A stretch of 64,000 nt of DNA from Roseomonas sp. HF4 (GCF_005222755.1 NZ_STGD01000005.1:186001-250000), one strand, 5' to 3'; positions 37,285 to 46,661 are shown, numbered from the stretch's first letter. Made by a program: numbers and translations. Notes: a model not told the origin generated them from the sequence alone.

Positions 37285-38631
37285 CTAGATCGCGGCCTCC
37301 GCGAATATGCGGGAGACATCCCCGCCCCAGGCCGTGGTGCAGCGCTCCAGCCACCGGTCGGCCTGCGTCTGCCCGGTCGCCACCATCGCATCCAGCGGGT
37401 CGAGGTGCATCTCCTCCCCGAGCCCGCGCGCCTTCAGCCCGCCGCGCGCGATGGCGAGCACGTCGCGCGCCACGTCCTGCAGCCGGCGCCCGGCGATCCG
37501 CGCCTCCAGCGCCGCGGCCGGCACGGCATTGCGCAGCGCGCGGATCTCCTCGACCGACCAGCCCTTCGTCAGCGCGCGGGCCGCCTTCTGCGCCGCGTCG
37601 TCATACAGCAGGCCGACCCAGAAGGCCGGCAGCGCCGTCAGGAAGGCGGGCGCGCCGGCGTCCGCCCCGCGCATCTCGAGGAAGCGCTTGAGCCGGACAT
37701 CGGTGAACACCGTGGTCACGTGGTCGGCCCAGTCGCCCATGGTCGCCGCCTGGCCTTCCAGCCGGTCCGCTGCGCGGCCGGCCAGGAAGTCGCGGAAGGA
37801 GATCCCCGCCGCGTCGATCCAGCGCCCTTCCCGCATGATGAAGTACATCGGCACGTCGAGCACCCAGTCGGCGAAACGCTCGAAGCCGAAGCCGTCCTCG
37901 AAGGCCACGGCGGGGATGCCGGTGCGGTCGGGGTCGGTGTCGGTCCAGACCTTGCCGCGCAGCGTGCGGTAGCCGTTGGGCTTGCCCTCGGCGAAGGGCG
38001 AATTGGCGAAGAGCGCCGTCGCCAGCGGCTGCAGCGCCAGCGAGACGCGCAGCTTCTCGACCATGTCGGCCTCGTCGCCGAAATCGAGGTTCACCTGCAC
38101 CGTGCAGGTGCGCAGCATCATGTCGAGGCCCATGGCGCCGACCCGCGGCATGTACTGCCGCATGATCGCGTAGCGTCCCTTGGGCATCCAGGGCATCTGG
38201 TCCCGCGTCGCCAGCGGATGGAAGCCGAGCGGCGCGAAGCCGAGGCCGAGCGGCCCGGCCACCTCGCGCACCTCGCGAAGGTGGTCGAGCGTCTCGGCGT
38301 GTGTCTCGTGCAGCGTGCGCAGCGGCGCGCCCGAGAGCTCGAACTGCCCGCCCGGCTCGAGCGAGACCGACGCCTCCCCCCGCTTCAGTCCGATCGGGTT
38401 GCCGCGGTCAAGGATCGGCTCCCAGCCGAAGGCGGTCAGGCCTTCGAGCATGGCGCGGATGCCGCCAGGCTCGTAGGGCGGCGGCGAAAGGTCGTCGCGG
38501 CGGAAGCCGAATTTCTCGTGCTCCGTGCCGATCCGCCAGGCGTCGCGCGGCTTGCTGCCGGCGGCGAACCAGCCGGCAAGCTGGCGCGCCGAGGTGATCG
38601 GCGTGGGATCCGACTCGCCGGGATTCGACAT
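37285..38631 (-). CDS. gshA: Glutamate--cysteine ligase
   Basis: 448 residues. First step of glutathione synthesis: ATP-dependent joining of Glu and Cys. Key motifs: WRIGTEHEKFGF near the start, ASVSLEPGGQFELSGAP, and RTCTVQVNLDFGDEADM. The alphaproteobacterial/plant-type family is indicated by these. Convergent with the Fe-S protein gene, 37 nt downstream of rsmE. Confidence 0.94.
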   Translation of the reverse strand: MSNPGESDPTPITSARQLAGWFAAGSKPRDAWRIGTEHEKFGFRRDDLSPPPYEPGGIRAMLEGLTAFGWEPILDRGNPIGLKRGEASVSLEPGGQFELSGAPLRTLHETHAETLDHLREVREVAGPLGLGFAPLGFHPLATRDQMPWMPKGRYAIMRQYMPRVGAMGLDMMLRTCTVQVNLDFGDEADMVEKLRVSLALQPLATALFANSPFAEGKPNGYRTLRGKVWTDTDPDRTGIPAVAFEDGFGFERFADWVLDVPMYFIMREGRWIDAAGISFRDFLAGRAADRLEGQAATMGDWADHVTTVFTDVRLKRFLEMRGADAGAPAFLTALPAFWVGLLYDDAAQKAARALTKGWSVEEIRALRNAVPAAALEARIAGRRLQDVARDVLAIARGGLKARGLGEEMHLDPLDAMVATGQTQADRWLERCTTAWGGDVSRIFAEAAI

Positions 38632-38667
38632 GCAGCCCTTCCAGGGGCGCCGCAGGACGCGGCGCCT

Positions 38668-39393
38668 TCAGGTTGCGGTCCAGTCCCCCGCCAGTGCCTG
38701 CAGCACGGCAAGGCCCGCCACCGCCGCCGTCTCCGCCCGCAGGATGCGGGGGCCAAGGGCGACGGCGGTAACAAAGGCACGACCGGTTGCGTCGTCAAGT
38801 TCAGCGGGATCGAAACCACCCTCGGGGCCGACCAGAAGGCCGCAGGGCAGGTGCAACCCCGGCGCAACGCTCCCGATCGGCACGGCGCCGCGCCGCTCCG
38901 CCGCGACCAGCAGGGGCGCGCCGTCCCAGGCGTGCAGTGCCGCATGCAACGGCCGCGCGGGCGCGACCACGGGCACCGACAACCGCTCGCACTGCTCGGC
39001 CGCGCCGCGGGCGATGGCGCCCAGGCGGTCGGTGTTCGCCCGGTCCGCCACGGTCCGCCGCGTCGTCACCGGCTGGATGCGGGCGACGCCGAGTTCGGTC
39101 GCCTTCTCCACCAGCCAGTCCATCGCGTCCCGCTTCAGCACCGCCACCAGCAGGCGGAGGTCGGGCTCCGGCGCCGGCGCGCGCAGGCGCGGGCCGAGGG
39201 CGAAGGCGCAGCGGTCCTTCCGCAGGTGCAGGATGGTGGCGGCGAATTCGCCGTCCCGTGCGTTGAACACCGCGACGGTGTCGCCGGGGCCGCGGCGCAG
39301 CACCGTGCCGAGGTGATGCGCCTGTGCGGCCGTGCCGGGCACTTCGGCGCCTTCGGCCAGTGCATCGTCGAGGTGGGTTCGCGGGGTGGACAT
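38668..39393 (-). CDS. rsmE: 16S rRNA (uracil1498-N3)-methyltransferase
   Basis: 241 residues. SPOUT-class knot: LLVGPEGGFDPAELDDA and LGPRILRAETAAVAGLAVLQ. Methylates U1498 of 16S rRNA with SAM. The N-terminal PUA-like domain is complete. Divergent from ubiA with only 11 nt between start codons, so their promoters lie within the coding sequences. Confidence 0.93.
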   Translation of the reverse strand: MSTPRTHLDDALAEGAEVPGTAAQAHHLGTVLRRGPGDTVAVFNARDGEFAATILHLRKDRCAFALGPRLRAPAPEPDLRLLVAVLKRDAMDWLVEKATELGVARIQPVTTRRTVADRANTDRLGAIARGAAEQCERLSVPVVAPARPLHAALHAWDGAPLLVAAERRGAVPIGSVAPGLHLPCGLLVGPEGGFDPAELDDATGRAFVTAVALGPRILRAETAAVAGLAVLQALAGDWTAT

Positions 39394-39404
39394 GGCGGGT
39401 CTCC

Positions 39405-40322
39405 ATGGCCCTTATACGGCGCGTGAGCGCCCATACCGACATCCGCGCCGGCGGCTGGGTGGCGCGCCTGCCGGAAGGCTGGCGCCCCTATGCCCTGCTG
39501 ATGCGCCTCGACCGGCCGATCGGGTCGTGGCTGCTGGTGCTGCCGGGATTCTGGGCCTTCGCCATGGCGGCGCCGTCCTGGGGGCGGGGGCTGTGGCTGA
39601 CGCTCCTGTTCGGCCTGGGCGCAGTGCTGATGCGCGGCGCGGGCTGCGTCGTGAACGACCTCTGGGACCGCGACCTCGACCGGCAGGTAGCCCGCACGGC
39701 GGGGCGACCGCTGGCCTCCGGCGCCGTCACGCCGCGGCAGGCGCTCGCGCTGCTGGCGGCGCTGCTCGCGGTGTCCTTCGTCATCCTGCTGCAACTGCCG
39801 TGGTCGGCGATCCTGCTCGGCGCGCTGGCGCTGGTGCCGATCGCGCTCTATCCGCTGGCCAAGCGCGTGACGGACTGGCCGCAGGCGGTGCTCGGCCTCG
39901 TGTTCTCCTGGGCCGCGCCGACCGGCTACGCGGCGGTGACGGGCGGGCTGGATGCTGCGGCCTTCGCGCTCTGGGCGGCGGGGTTCTTCTGGATCCTGGG
40001 CTACGACACGGTCTACGCGCACCAGGACCGGGAGGACGATGCACTGGTCGGCATCCGCTCCACCGCGCTGAAATTCGGCGACGACACGCGACCCTTCCTG
40101 GCCGCCTGCTACGCGGCGACGCTGGCGCTGCTGGCGCTGGCGGGGTGGCTCGCGGGCCTGTCCTGGTGGTTCGCCCCGGCGCTGCTTTTGCCGGCGGCGA
40201 TGCTGGGGCGGCAGGTCGTGGCGCTCGACATCCGCGACCCGGCGCTCTGCCTGCGGCTGTTCAAGGCGAACCGCGATGTCGGGCTGGCGGTGGCGCTGGC
40301 CTTCCTGATCGGCCGGCTGTGA
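39405..40322 (+). CDS. ubiA: 4-Hydroxybenzoate polyprenyltransferase
   Basis: 305 residues, about eight membrane segments. Prenylates 4-hydroxybenzoate in ubiquinone synthesis. Asp-rich motifs: NDLWDRDLDRQVARTAGRPL and YAHQDREDDALVGIRSTA. ATG 39405 chosen; an alternative GTG at 39423 would shorten it by six residues. Stop overlaps the methyltransferase GTG. Confidence 0.93.
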   Translation: MALIRRVSAHTDIRAGGWVARLPEGWRPYALLMRLDRPIGSWLLVLPGFWAFAMAAPSWGRGLWLTLLFGLGAVLMRGAGCVVNDLWDRDLDRQVARTAGRPLASGAVTPRQALALLAALLAVSFVILLQLPWSAILLGALALVPIALYPLAKRVTDWPQAVLGLVFSWAAPTGYAAVTGGLDAAAFALWAAGFFWILGYDTVYAHQDREDDALVGIRSTALKFGDDTRPFLAACYAATLALLALAGWLAGLSWWFAPALLLPAAMLGRQVVALDIRDPALCLRLFKANRDVGLAVALAFLIGRL

Positions 40323-40960
40323 CGCCGGAGGATTTCGTCCGCGCCCACACGGTCGTGTCCGCCGCGCCGCTGGTGCCCGAGATCGCGCTGCACCTGGCCT
40401 CCGAGATCACGCCGATCTGGCAGGCGAGCGAGGAGTGGCTGAAGGCGCACAACATCGAGCCGCCCTTCTGGGCCTTCGCCTGGCCCGGCGGGCAGGCGAC
40501 GGCGCGGCTGCTGCTGGACGAACCGGGCCGCGTCGCGGGCAGGCGGGTGCTGGATTTCGCCGCCGGCTGCGGCATCGCCGCCATCGCCGCCGCGCGCGCG
40601 GGCGCCGCGCTGGTCGAGGCCGCCGAGATCGACCCGCTGGCGCTCGCCGCCGTGCGGCTCAACGCCGCGCTGAACGGCGTGGCGGTCGCGACGCCGGAAG
40701 GCGACATCGTGGGCAGCGCCTGCCGCTGGGACGTCATACTCGCCGGCGATGTCTGCTACGAGGCGCCGATGACCGCGCATATCCTGCCCTGGCTGCGTGC
40801 CCTGGCGGCGGAGGGGGCGGAGGTGATCCTCGCCGATCCCGGCCGGGCCTACCTGCCGCGAGAGGGCCTCGACCCCCTCGCCCGCCACGCGGTGCCGACG
40901 ACGCTCGAACTGGAAGACCGCACGACGCGGGAGGTGACGCTCTACCGTCTCCGCGCCTGA
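40319..40960 (+). CDS. Class I SAM-dependent methyltransferase (Nnt1/ETFB-KMT-like)
   Basis: 213 residues from GTG 40319 overlapping the ubiA stop. SAM-binding motif I VLDFAAGCGIAAIAAARAGA, acidic loop EIDPLALAAVRLNA, and WDVILAGDVCYEAPM. N-terminal PFWAFAWPGGQATAR is typical of protein-lysine methyltransferases related to METTL20/Nnt1. Substrate is not known from sequence. Confidence 0.85.
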   Translation: MTPEDFVRAHTVVSAAPLVPEIALHLASEITPIWQASEEWLKAHNIEPPFWAFAWPGGQATARLLLDEPGRVAGRRVLDFAAGCGIAAIAAARAGAALVEAAEIDPLALAAVRLNAALNGVAVATPEGDIVGSACRWDVILAGDVCYEAPMTAHILPWLRALAAEGAEVILADPGRAYLPREGLDPLARHAVPTTLELEDRTTREVTLYRLRA

Positions 40961-40975
40961 CCCCGCGGCCGGAGG

Positions 40976-41617
40976 TCAGAACCCGCCCGATTCCGGCACG
41001 ATGACCTGCGTGGGCTGCCCATCGGGGCCGGGATACCATTGCCCCTCGCCGGGCACCTTGCGCTTGCCCTCGGGCGTCTGCGCGAGGCCGCCGTCGACGC
41101 GATACGCCTCCTGCCGGCCGTCCTCGTAGGTCACGAGCACGTAGGTTTCGGTCACGCGCATCGTCACCCAGCCCTTCGGCGCAAGCTTCTGCGGGCTGTA
41201 GGGATTGGCGAGCGGCGTGCGGCTCAGCTTCACGACCTGGGGCACAGCGCGGAACCTGGCCGGCGCCAGCTCATGTGCCCAGATGTTGAGAAGGAGGATC
41301 CCATAGACCGTCTTCGACACCGAGGAGACGGCGCCGAGCGCCCGGTCCACGCGGCCGTCGATCAGCACCTTGTTGCCCGCCGCGGCGGCGTCCTCCTGGA
41401 AGCGCTTGATCCAGGCGCTGGTGGTCGGGCCGATCCAGCCATCGGCCGCCAGGCCCTCCGCGCGCTTGCCGTAGGCGATGCGCAGCAGTTCCTGCACCAG
41501 CCGCACGTCCTCCCGCGCATTCGTCGCGCCGATGCCGACCGACTGCTCGAGGTTGTATATCGCCCCATGCTTGCCCTGGGGCGTGACCAGCGGTTGGACG
41601 AAGGGCATGTCAGCCAT
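40976..41617 (-). CDS. Hypothetical protein with peptidoglycan-binding-like domain
   Basis: 213 residues, no signal peptide. Residues about 36-76 (DVRLVQELLRIAYG...GWIGPTTSAWIKRFQE) match the three-helix PG_binding_1 pattern. The rest, including VTMRVTETYVLVTYEDGRQE, is unassigned. Cytosolic PG-binding-like domains are seen in contractile-injection and toxin contexts, but no such genes are adjacent. Divergent neighbours give no clue to the role. Confidence 0.6.
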   Translation of the reverse strand: MADMPFVQPLVTPQGKHGAIYNLEQSVGIGATNAREDVRLVQELLRIAYGKRAEGLAADGWIGPTTSAWIKRFQEDAAAAGNKVLIDGRVDRALGAVSSVSKTVYGILLLNIWAHELAPARFRAVPQVVKLSRTPLANPYSPQKLAPKGWVTMRVTETYVLVTYEDGRQEAYRVDGGLAQTPEGKRKVPGEGQWYPGPDGQPTQVIVPESGGF

Positions 41618-41719
41618 CCTGCGCGGAGAGAAGCCCGCGACCTTGGGGAGAGCCGGGTCACGTTGCAGTGATCCCCGTTACGGCCGCACGCGTCCCCGCG
41701 GCCTGGCGCGGCGCCGGGG

Positions 41720-42979
41720 TCAGCGCGTCGCCTGCTCCAGGAACCGCAGCAGCGCGGCCATGTCCTCGGCGTTCTCGAGCCGCTGCACCGGCATCCTGGT
41801 CCCTGGCGTCACCACGTCGGGCCCCCGCGTGAACAGGTCCGCGACCGTCTCCCGCGTCCAGACGATGTCGCCCCGCGTGAGCCGGTCCGAATAGGCATAG
41901 CCCGGCACGCTGCCCATCCGCCGTCCGAACAGCCCGTGCAGGTGCGGCCCGGCCATGTTGGCGCCCGCCGCCTCAAGCGCATGGCAGGCCGAGCACGCCC
42001 GGAAGACGCGCGCGCCGTGCGCGTCGAGGCCCGCCGCCGGCGCGTCTTCCGACGCTTCCTCCACCGGCCCGAGCGCCCGGCCCGCCGCCGCGTCCCAGCG
42101 CCGCACGCGGCGATCGGCGCCCCCGGTCCAAAGGGTGCGCCCGTCCGTGTCGAAGGCGGCCGACCAGACGGGCGTCCCCGGCCCCTGCAGCGTCTGCACC
42201 AGGCGCCCCCCCGGCAGCGATAGCACCGCGACGCTGCCGCCGAGCGAGGCCGCGGCCAGCAGCGTGCCGGCCGCGTTCACCGCCAGCGCCACCACGGGCC
42301 GGCCGCCGGCATGGAGGTCGCGCACCTCGCCGTTCGGCGCCACGAGGCGCACAGCGCCATCCACGCCACCGACCGCAATCACGCCATCGGGCAGCGCCGC
42401 CAGCGCGTTCTGCGGCAGGCCGAACTCGGCGATGACCTCCGACACGCCATCGACCGCCCAGGCGCGCACCGTGCCGTCGAAGCCCGCGCTGACCGGCGTC
42501 CCGTCGCGGCGGAACACCACCGCGTTGACGTTGCCGCGATGCCCTTCCAGCACGCGCGGGGGCCCCGCGGCGGGCCAGAGCCGCGCGGTGCCGTCCCAGG
42601 CCGCGGAGGCGATCACCCCGTCCCGCGCCGCCAGACCAGCGACGGGGCCGGCATGCCCCTCCAGCACGCGCAGCGGCCGCCCGTCACGCGGGTCGGCCGG
42701 CCAGACCGCCAGCCGGCCATCCTCCCCGCCCGAGACGACGCCGCCGCCCGGCAGCGCCGCCAGCGCATTCACCGCGCCCGCATGCCATCGCACCACTGTC
42801 CGCGCGCGACCCGTGGCGAGGTCCCAGAAGATCACCGACTGGTCGAAGCCGGCGGACGCGAGCGCGCCGCCCCCGGGTGCCACCGCCAGCGCGCGCACCG
42901 GCCCGCCATGCACCGCCGCCAGGTCCTGCGCCGCCGCCGGCACCGCGAGCGCGGCAAGGAAGGCCAGCACGCGCAGCAT
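41720..42979 (-). CDS. Exported WD40 beta-propeller fused to cytochrome c
   Basis: 419 residues with a Sec signal (MLRVLAFLAALAVPAAAQ). Residues 20-310 are about seven WD40-type repeats (for example GGALASAGFDQSVIFWDLATG, RVFRDGT-type blades). The C-terminal 90 residues are a class I cytochrome c with CSACH (heme Cys329, Cys332, His333) and an axial Met at about 396 (GTRMPV). This points to a periplasmic electron-transfer protein on a propeller scaffold. Overlaps the SDR gene stop by 1 nt (TGATG). Confidence 0.88.
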   Translation of the reverse strand: MLRVLAFLAALAVPAAAQDLAAVHGGPVRALAVAPGGGALASAGFDQSVIFWDLATGRARTVVRWHAGAVNALAALPGGGVVSGGEDGRLAVWPADPRDGRPLRVLEGHAGPVAGLAARDGVIASAAWDGTARLWPAAGPPRVLEGHRGNVNAVVFRRDGTPVSAGFDGTVRAWAVDGVSEVIAEFGLPQNALAALPDGVIAVGGVDGAVRLVAPNGEVRDLHAGGRPVVALAVNAAGTLLAAASLGGSVAVLSLPGGRLVQTLQGPGTPVWSAAFDTDGRTLWTGGADRRVRRWDAAAGRALGPVEEASEDAPAAGLDAHGARVFRACSACHALEAAGANMAGPHLHGLFGRRMGSVPGYAYSDRLTRGDIVWTRETVADLFTRGPDVVTPGTRMPVQRLENAEDMAALLRFLEQATR

Positions 42980-43728
42980 CAGATCACGACCCCGCCGCTC
43001 ACATGGATCACCTGGCCCGTCACGTAGCCCGCGCCGGGGGAGGCGAGGAATGCGATCGCCGCCGCCACGTCGTCCGGCGTGCCCAGGCGCTTCAACGGAA
43101 TCCGCGCCGCGATCGCATCCCATTGCGCCGCATCGAGCGCGGCATGCGCCCCCGGGTCCTTGCGCGTGTAGCCGGGTGCGACCGCGTTCACCGTCACCGC
43201 CGGCGCCCATTCCAGCGCGATCGCCTTGACCAGCGCCTCCACCCCCGCCTTCGCCGCGGCGGATGCCGCGAAGACCGTGACGTCGTTGCGGAACAGGTGC
43301 GCCACGAAGGATGAGACGGCTATCAGCCGCGGGTCGCGCCCGTCGCGCAGGATCGGGCCGGCGGCGCGCGCCAGGCGCAGGAAGGCCAGCGCGATCGCGT
43401 CGTGGCTTTTCGCGAAGCCCGCGTCGGTCAGGGCCGCGACCGGCGTGCGGTCGGCGAAGCCGGCGTTCGAGACCACGACATCGAGCCCGCCGAGCAACCC
43501 CGCCGCCTCCTCCACCGCGCGCTCCGGGGCGCCGGGCTCGGCCAGGTCGCAGAAGATCTCGAAGGCCTCCCCGCCGCGCGCGCGCACGGCGGCGGCGGTG
43601 CGGGCCGAGCCCTCCCGGTTGCCGCGCGTATGCACGGCGATGGCGACGCCCGGCGCGGCCAGCGCGCGGCAAGCCGCGGCCCCGATGCCGCTCGCCGCAC
43701 CGGTCACCATGATCTTCCGCTCGGTCAT
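42979..43728 (-). CDS. SDR-family oxidoreductase with altered catalytic motif
   Basis: 249 residues of Rossmann fold: MVTGAASGIGAAACRAL and VVSNAGFADRTP. The Ser in LIAVSSFVAHLF is kept. At the usual Tyr-x-x-x-Lys the sequence reads VFAASAAAKAGVEAL, so the Lys is present but Ser sits at the Tyr position (a Phe occurs three residues earlier). Oxidoreductase activity is therefore doubtful. Stop shares a base with the start of the cytochrome c gene, so the pair is co-translated. Confidence 0.82.
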   Translation of the reverse strand: MTERKIMVTGAASGIGAAACRALAAPGVAIAVHTRGNREGSARTAAAVRARGGEAFEIFCDLAEPGAPERAVEEAAGLLGGLDVVVSNAGFADRTPVAALTDAGFAKSHDAIALAFLRLARAAGPILRDGRDPRLIAVSSFVAHLFRNDVTVFAASAAAKAGVEALVKAIALEWAPAVTVNAVAPGYTRKDPGAHAALDAAQWDAIAARIPLKRLGTPDDVAAAIAFLASPGAGYVTGQVIHVSGGVVI

Positions 43729-43806
43729 CGCCTGCGCCCCGCCTGCCGTGCAATCCTGGCCCCGCCATGCGAGGCCGAGGCCCAGTATAGCCGCGGGGAG
43801 AAGGCA

Positions 43807-44493
43807 ATGCGGAAGCACGGCGCCATGCCGCCGGGCCGGTGCGCGCGGCCCCTGATCGCCGCCTGTCTCGGCGCGACGCTGGCCGGCGCCTGCACCCCGG
43901 CGCCCGAGGCCCCGGACGACCACCTGCTCATCGTGCTCGACGTGACGGGACGCGCGCGGGAGCCCGGGCGCGTCCTGTCGCACCGCGCCGACGACCGGCA
44001 TCTCTGCCTCCAGCCCGCGCGCCTGCGCCAGCGCACCAGGACGACGCCCGCGCCGGGGCCGGACGAGCCGCCCAATGCCATCATCGGCCTGGTGGTCTCC
44101 TACGGCCCCGACTTCCCGCCGGAGTCGCGCGGCCTTTCGCCGGAGGCAGCCTTCTTCGGGCCGCAGCACCGCTTCACGCTCGAGGTCTTTCCCCGACCCG
44201 GGCAACTCGAGGGAACGGGGCCGGTCCTGCTCGGCAGGTCCTTCCGCATCTCGGTCGGCACGCTCGGCGACGGGGGCGGCTTCTGGGAACGCACCGTCGC
44301 CGAGGACGACCCGCGCTCGGCCGGCATGGTGACCATCGCGCCGGACGGGATGAGCGGGCGCATACACGCCAGCGGCCTCGAGTTGCAGATCCCCCACAAC
44401 CGCATGTCCGAGGACTGGGTGGTCTCGATCCGCGGCAGTTGGCGCTGCCCCCGCGTTGACGCCGCCACGGCGCCGCCCGCATCCTCGGGCTGA
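43807..44493 (+). CDS. Putative lipoprotein of unknown function
   Basis: 228 residues. Signal with lipobox-like LAGAC (Cys29), then a beta-rich domain (LIVLDVTGRAREPGRVLS, FTLEVFPRPGQLEG, MVTIAPDGMSGRIHASG). Probably a periplasmic or outer-membrane lipoprotein; no recognised family. The next gene starts 21 nt after. Confidence 0.62.
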   Translation: MRKHGAMPPGRCARPLIAACLGATLAGACTPAPEAPDDHLLIVLDVTGRAREPGRVLSHRADDRHLCLQPARLRQRTRTTPAPGPDEPPNAIIGLVVSYGPDFPPESRGLSPEAAFFGPQHRFTLEVFPRPGQLEGTGPVLLGRSFRISVGTLGDGGGFWERTVAEDDPRSAGMVTIAPDGMSGRIHASGLELQIPHNRMSEDWVVSIRGSWRCPRVDAATAPPASSG

Positions 44494-44514
44494 CTTTCCG
44501 CGAGGGGGAACCGC

Positions 44515-45525
44515 GTGACGCTGACCGTGCTCGAGCCCGAGGGGCTCTATCCCGACACCTCGCTCGAACAGCGCATCATGGGGCCGTCCGTCCGCATCCT
44601 TCAGGGGGCGTGCAAGGCGTCGCTGGCGGAACTGCCGGACGAATTATGCGCGCAGGCCGATGCGCTGATGACGCTGCGCATGGCGGTGCCGGCCGACCAG
44701 ATCGCCCGCTTCCCGAAACTCCGCGTCATCATCCGCATGGGCGTGGGCTACGACCGGGTCGATCGCGCGGCGGCGGCGGCGCGCGGCATCAAGGTCTGCA
44801 ACGTGCCCGACTACGGCACGCAGGAAGTGGCGGAATTCGCGGTGCTGATGGCGCTCGCGCTGCGGCGTGGCCTGACGCTGTACCATGACACCCAGCGCGG
44901 CCCGGACCCGGCGCGCTGGGGCGTCATGCCCCACCCGGCGGTGCGGCGGCAGGAGGTGCAGACCTTCGGCATCCTCGGATTGGGGCGGATCGGGACGGCG
45001 GCGGCGCTGCGCGCCAAGGCGCTCGGCTGGCGCGTGGTGTTCTACGACCCCGCGCTGCCGAACGGCGCGGACCGCGCGATCGGCGTGACGCGCTGCCGCA
45101 CGATGGACGAGATGCTGGCCCAGGCCGACGTGCTCTCCATCCACTGCCCGCTCACGCGCGGCACGCGCGGGCTGGTGGGCGAGCGGGAGTTGCGCCTGCT
45201 GCCGCAGAACGCCGTCGTCATCAACACGGCGCGCGGGCCGATCCTCGACATCGACGCGCTGGAACGCGTCATGCGCGAAGGCCATGTCGCCGCCGCGGGG
45301 CTCGACGTGATTCCCGTGGAACCGCCGGTCGAGCCGATCCCCGCGCTGCTCCGCGCCTATCGCGACCGGGATGAGTGGCTGACGGGGCGCCTCATCATCT
45401 GCCCGCACATCGCCTTCCACACGCCCGAGGCCTGGGACGACATCCGCCTGAAAAGCGCCGAGACGATGCGCGACGTGCTGGTGGAGGGGCTGGAGACCAA
45501 CGTCATCCCGCCGGACAGCGACTGA
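44515..45525 (+). CDS. D-2-hydroxyacid dehydrogenase (C-terminal-binding-protein family)
   Basis: 336 residues, GTG start after GAGGGGGAA. NAD-binding motif GILGLGRIGTAAALRAK, the Arg/Glu/His triad seen in VVINTARGPILD, LDVIPVEPP and ICPHIAFHT. Belongs to the D-isomer-specific 2-hydroxyacid dehydrogenases; substrate unassigned. Stop shares one base with the acyl-CoA dehydrogenase ATG (TGATG). Confidence 0.88.
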   Translation: MTLTVLEPEGLYPDTSLEQRIMGPSVRILQGACKASLAELPDELCAQADALMTLRMAVPADQIARFPKLRVIIRMGVGYDRVDRAAAAARGIKVCNVPDYGTQEVAEFAVLMALALRRGLTLYHDTQRGPDPARWGVMPHPAVRRQEVQTFGILGLGRIGTAAALRAKALGWRVVFYDPALPNGADRAIGVTRCRTMDEMLAQADVLSIHCPLTRGTRGLVGERELRLLPQNAVVINTARGPILDIDALERVMREGHVAAAGLDVIPVEPPVEPIPALLRAYRDRDEWLTGRLIICPHIAFHTPEAWDDIRLKSAETMRDVLVEGLETNVIPPDSD

Positions 45526-46661
45526 TGATCCGCGACGCGGCGGCCCAGGCCGCGCGCCTCGCCGCCGCGCGGGCGCTGGTCGACGACGTCCTGATCCCCG
45601 CCGAGGCGGCGATGGACGCCGGGGACCGCATGCCCGCCGAAGCCCGCGACGCGCTACGCGCCCACGGCCTGTTCGGCATCTCGATCCCGGAGGAATTCGG
45701 CGGCCTCGGCCTGACGATGGAGGAGGAGGCCGGGCTGATGCTGGTGCTCGGCCGCGCCGCCCCCGCCTATCGCGCGGTCTATGCGCTCAATTCCGGCGGC
45801 GCCGCGCAGATCCTGCTCCGTGCGGGCACGGAGGCGCAGAAGGCGCAGTGGCTGCCGGGCCTCGCCTGCGGCGTGCGCATCGCGTGCTTCTGCCTCTCGG
45901 AAGCCGAGGCCGGATCCGACGCCGCCGCGCTGCGCAGCACGGCCAGGCGCGACGGCGAGGGCTGGGTGCTGTCGGGCCGCAAGCGCTGGGTGATGAATGC
46001 GCCCGAGGCCGGGATGCTGATGGTCATGGCGCGCACCGGGGCGGAAGGCGCGCGCGGCATCTCCGCCTTCGCCGTCGACCCCGCCACGCCGGGCATCGAG
46101 GTCCAGCCCGCCCAGGCCAAGATGGGCATGCGCGGCGCGGCCGTCGCCGACATCGTTTTACGCGACTGCCGCGTCCCCGCCGACGCCCTGGTCGGCGCCG
46201 AGGGAGAAGGGCTGAAGCTGGCGCTGGCCGGCCTCGACAAGGTGCGGCTGCATCTCGCGGCGCTCTGCGCCGGGCTGATGGAGCGCATGATCGACGAAGG
46301 CCGTCGCCATGCCCTGGCGCGGCACCAGTTCGGCCGGCCGCTCGCCGAGCAACCCACCATCGCCGCCCTGCTCGCGGATTGCGCGGCGGAGGCGCTGGCC
46401 GCGCGCTGCATGGCGCTGGAACTCGCCCGCGCGCGGGATGCCGGCACGCTGCGGCCGGCGGAGGCGGCGGCGGCCAAGCTCTTCGCGACCGAGGCCGCCT
46501 GCCGCGTCGCGGACCGCATCCTCCAGCTCCATGGCGGCGAAGGCTACATGGCCGGCAGCGCCATCGAGCGGCTCTATCGCGACGTCCGCGTGCTGCGCAT
46601 CATCGACGGCACCTCCGAGATCCAGCGCCTGGTCGTCGCGCGCGGCGTGCTATCAGGCTGA
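45525..46661 (+). CDS. Acyl-CoA dehydrogenase
   Basis: 378 residues. FAD enzyme that introduces an alpha-beta double bond in acyl-CoA. Signatures: CFCLSEAEAGSDAAALRS, LSGRKRWVMNA, HQFGRPLAEQPTIAALL and GGEGYMAGSAIERLYRDVRV. Overlaps the MATE gene at 3' ends by 9 nt. Coupled to the 2-hydroxyacid dehydrogenase, perhaps in one branched or hydroxy-acid degradation route (inference). Confidence 0.93.
   Translation: MIRDAAAQAARLAAARALVDDVLIPAEAAMDAGDRMPAEARDALRAHGLFGISIPEEFGGLGLTMEEEAGLMLVLGRAAPAYRAVYALNSGGAAQILLRAGTEAQKAQWLPGLACGVRIACFCLSEAEAGSDAAALRSTARRDGEGWVLSGRKRWVMNAPEAGMLMVMARTGAEGARGISAFAVDPATPGIEVQPAQAKMGMRGAAVADIVLRDCRVPADALVGAEGEGLKLALAGLDKVRLHLAALCAGLMERMIDEGRRHALARHQFGRPLAEQPTIAALLADCAAEALAARCMALELARARDAGTLRPAEAAAAKLFATEAACRVADRILQLHGGEGYMAGSAIERLYRDVRVLRIIDGTSEIQRLVVARGVLSG

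Noticed and set aside
31281..37354. Long minus-strand open frames opposite the kinase, tldD and the Fe-S protein
   Set aside because: They mirror codons of known plus-strand genes and have low-complexity His/Arg/Gly-rich sequence.
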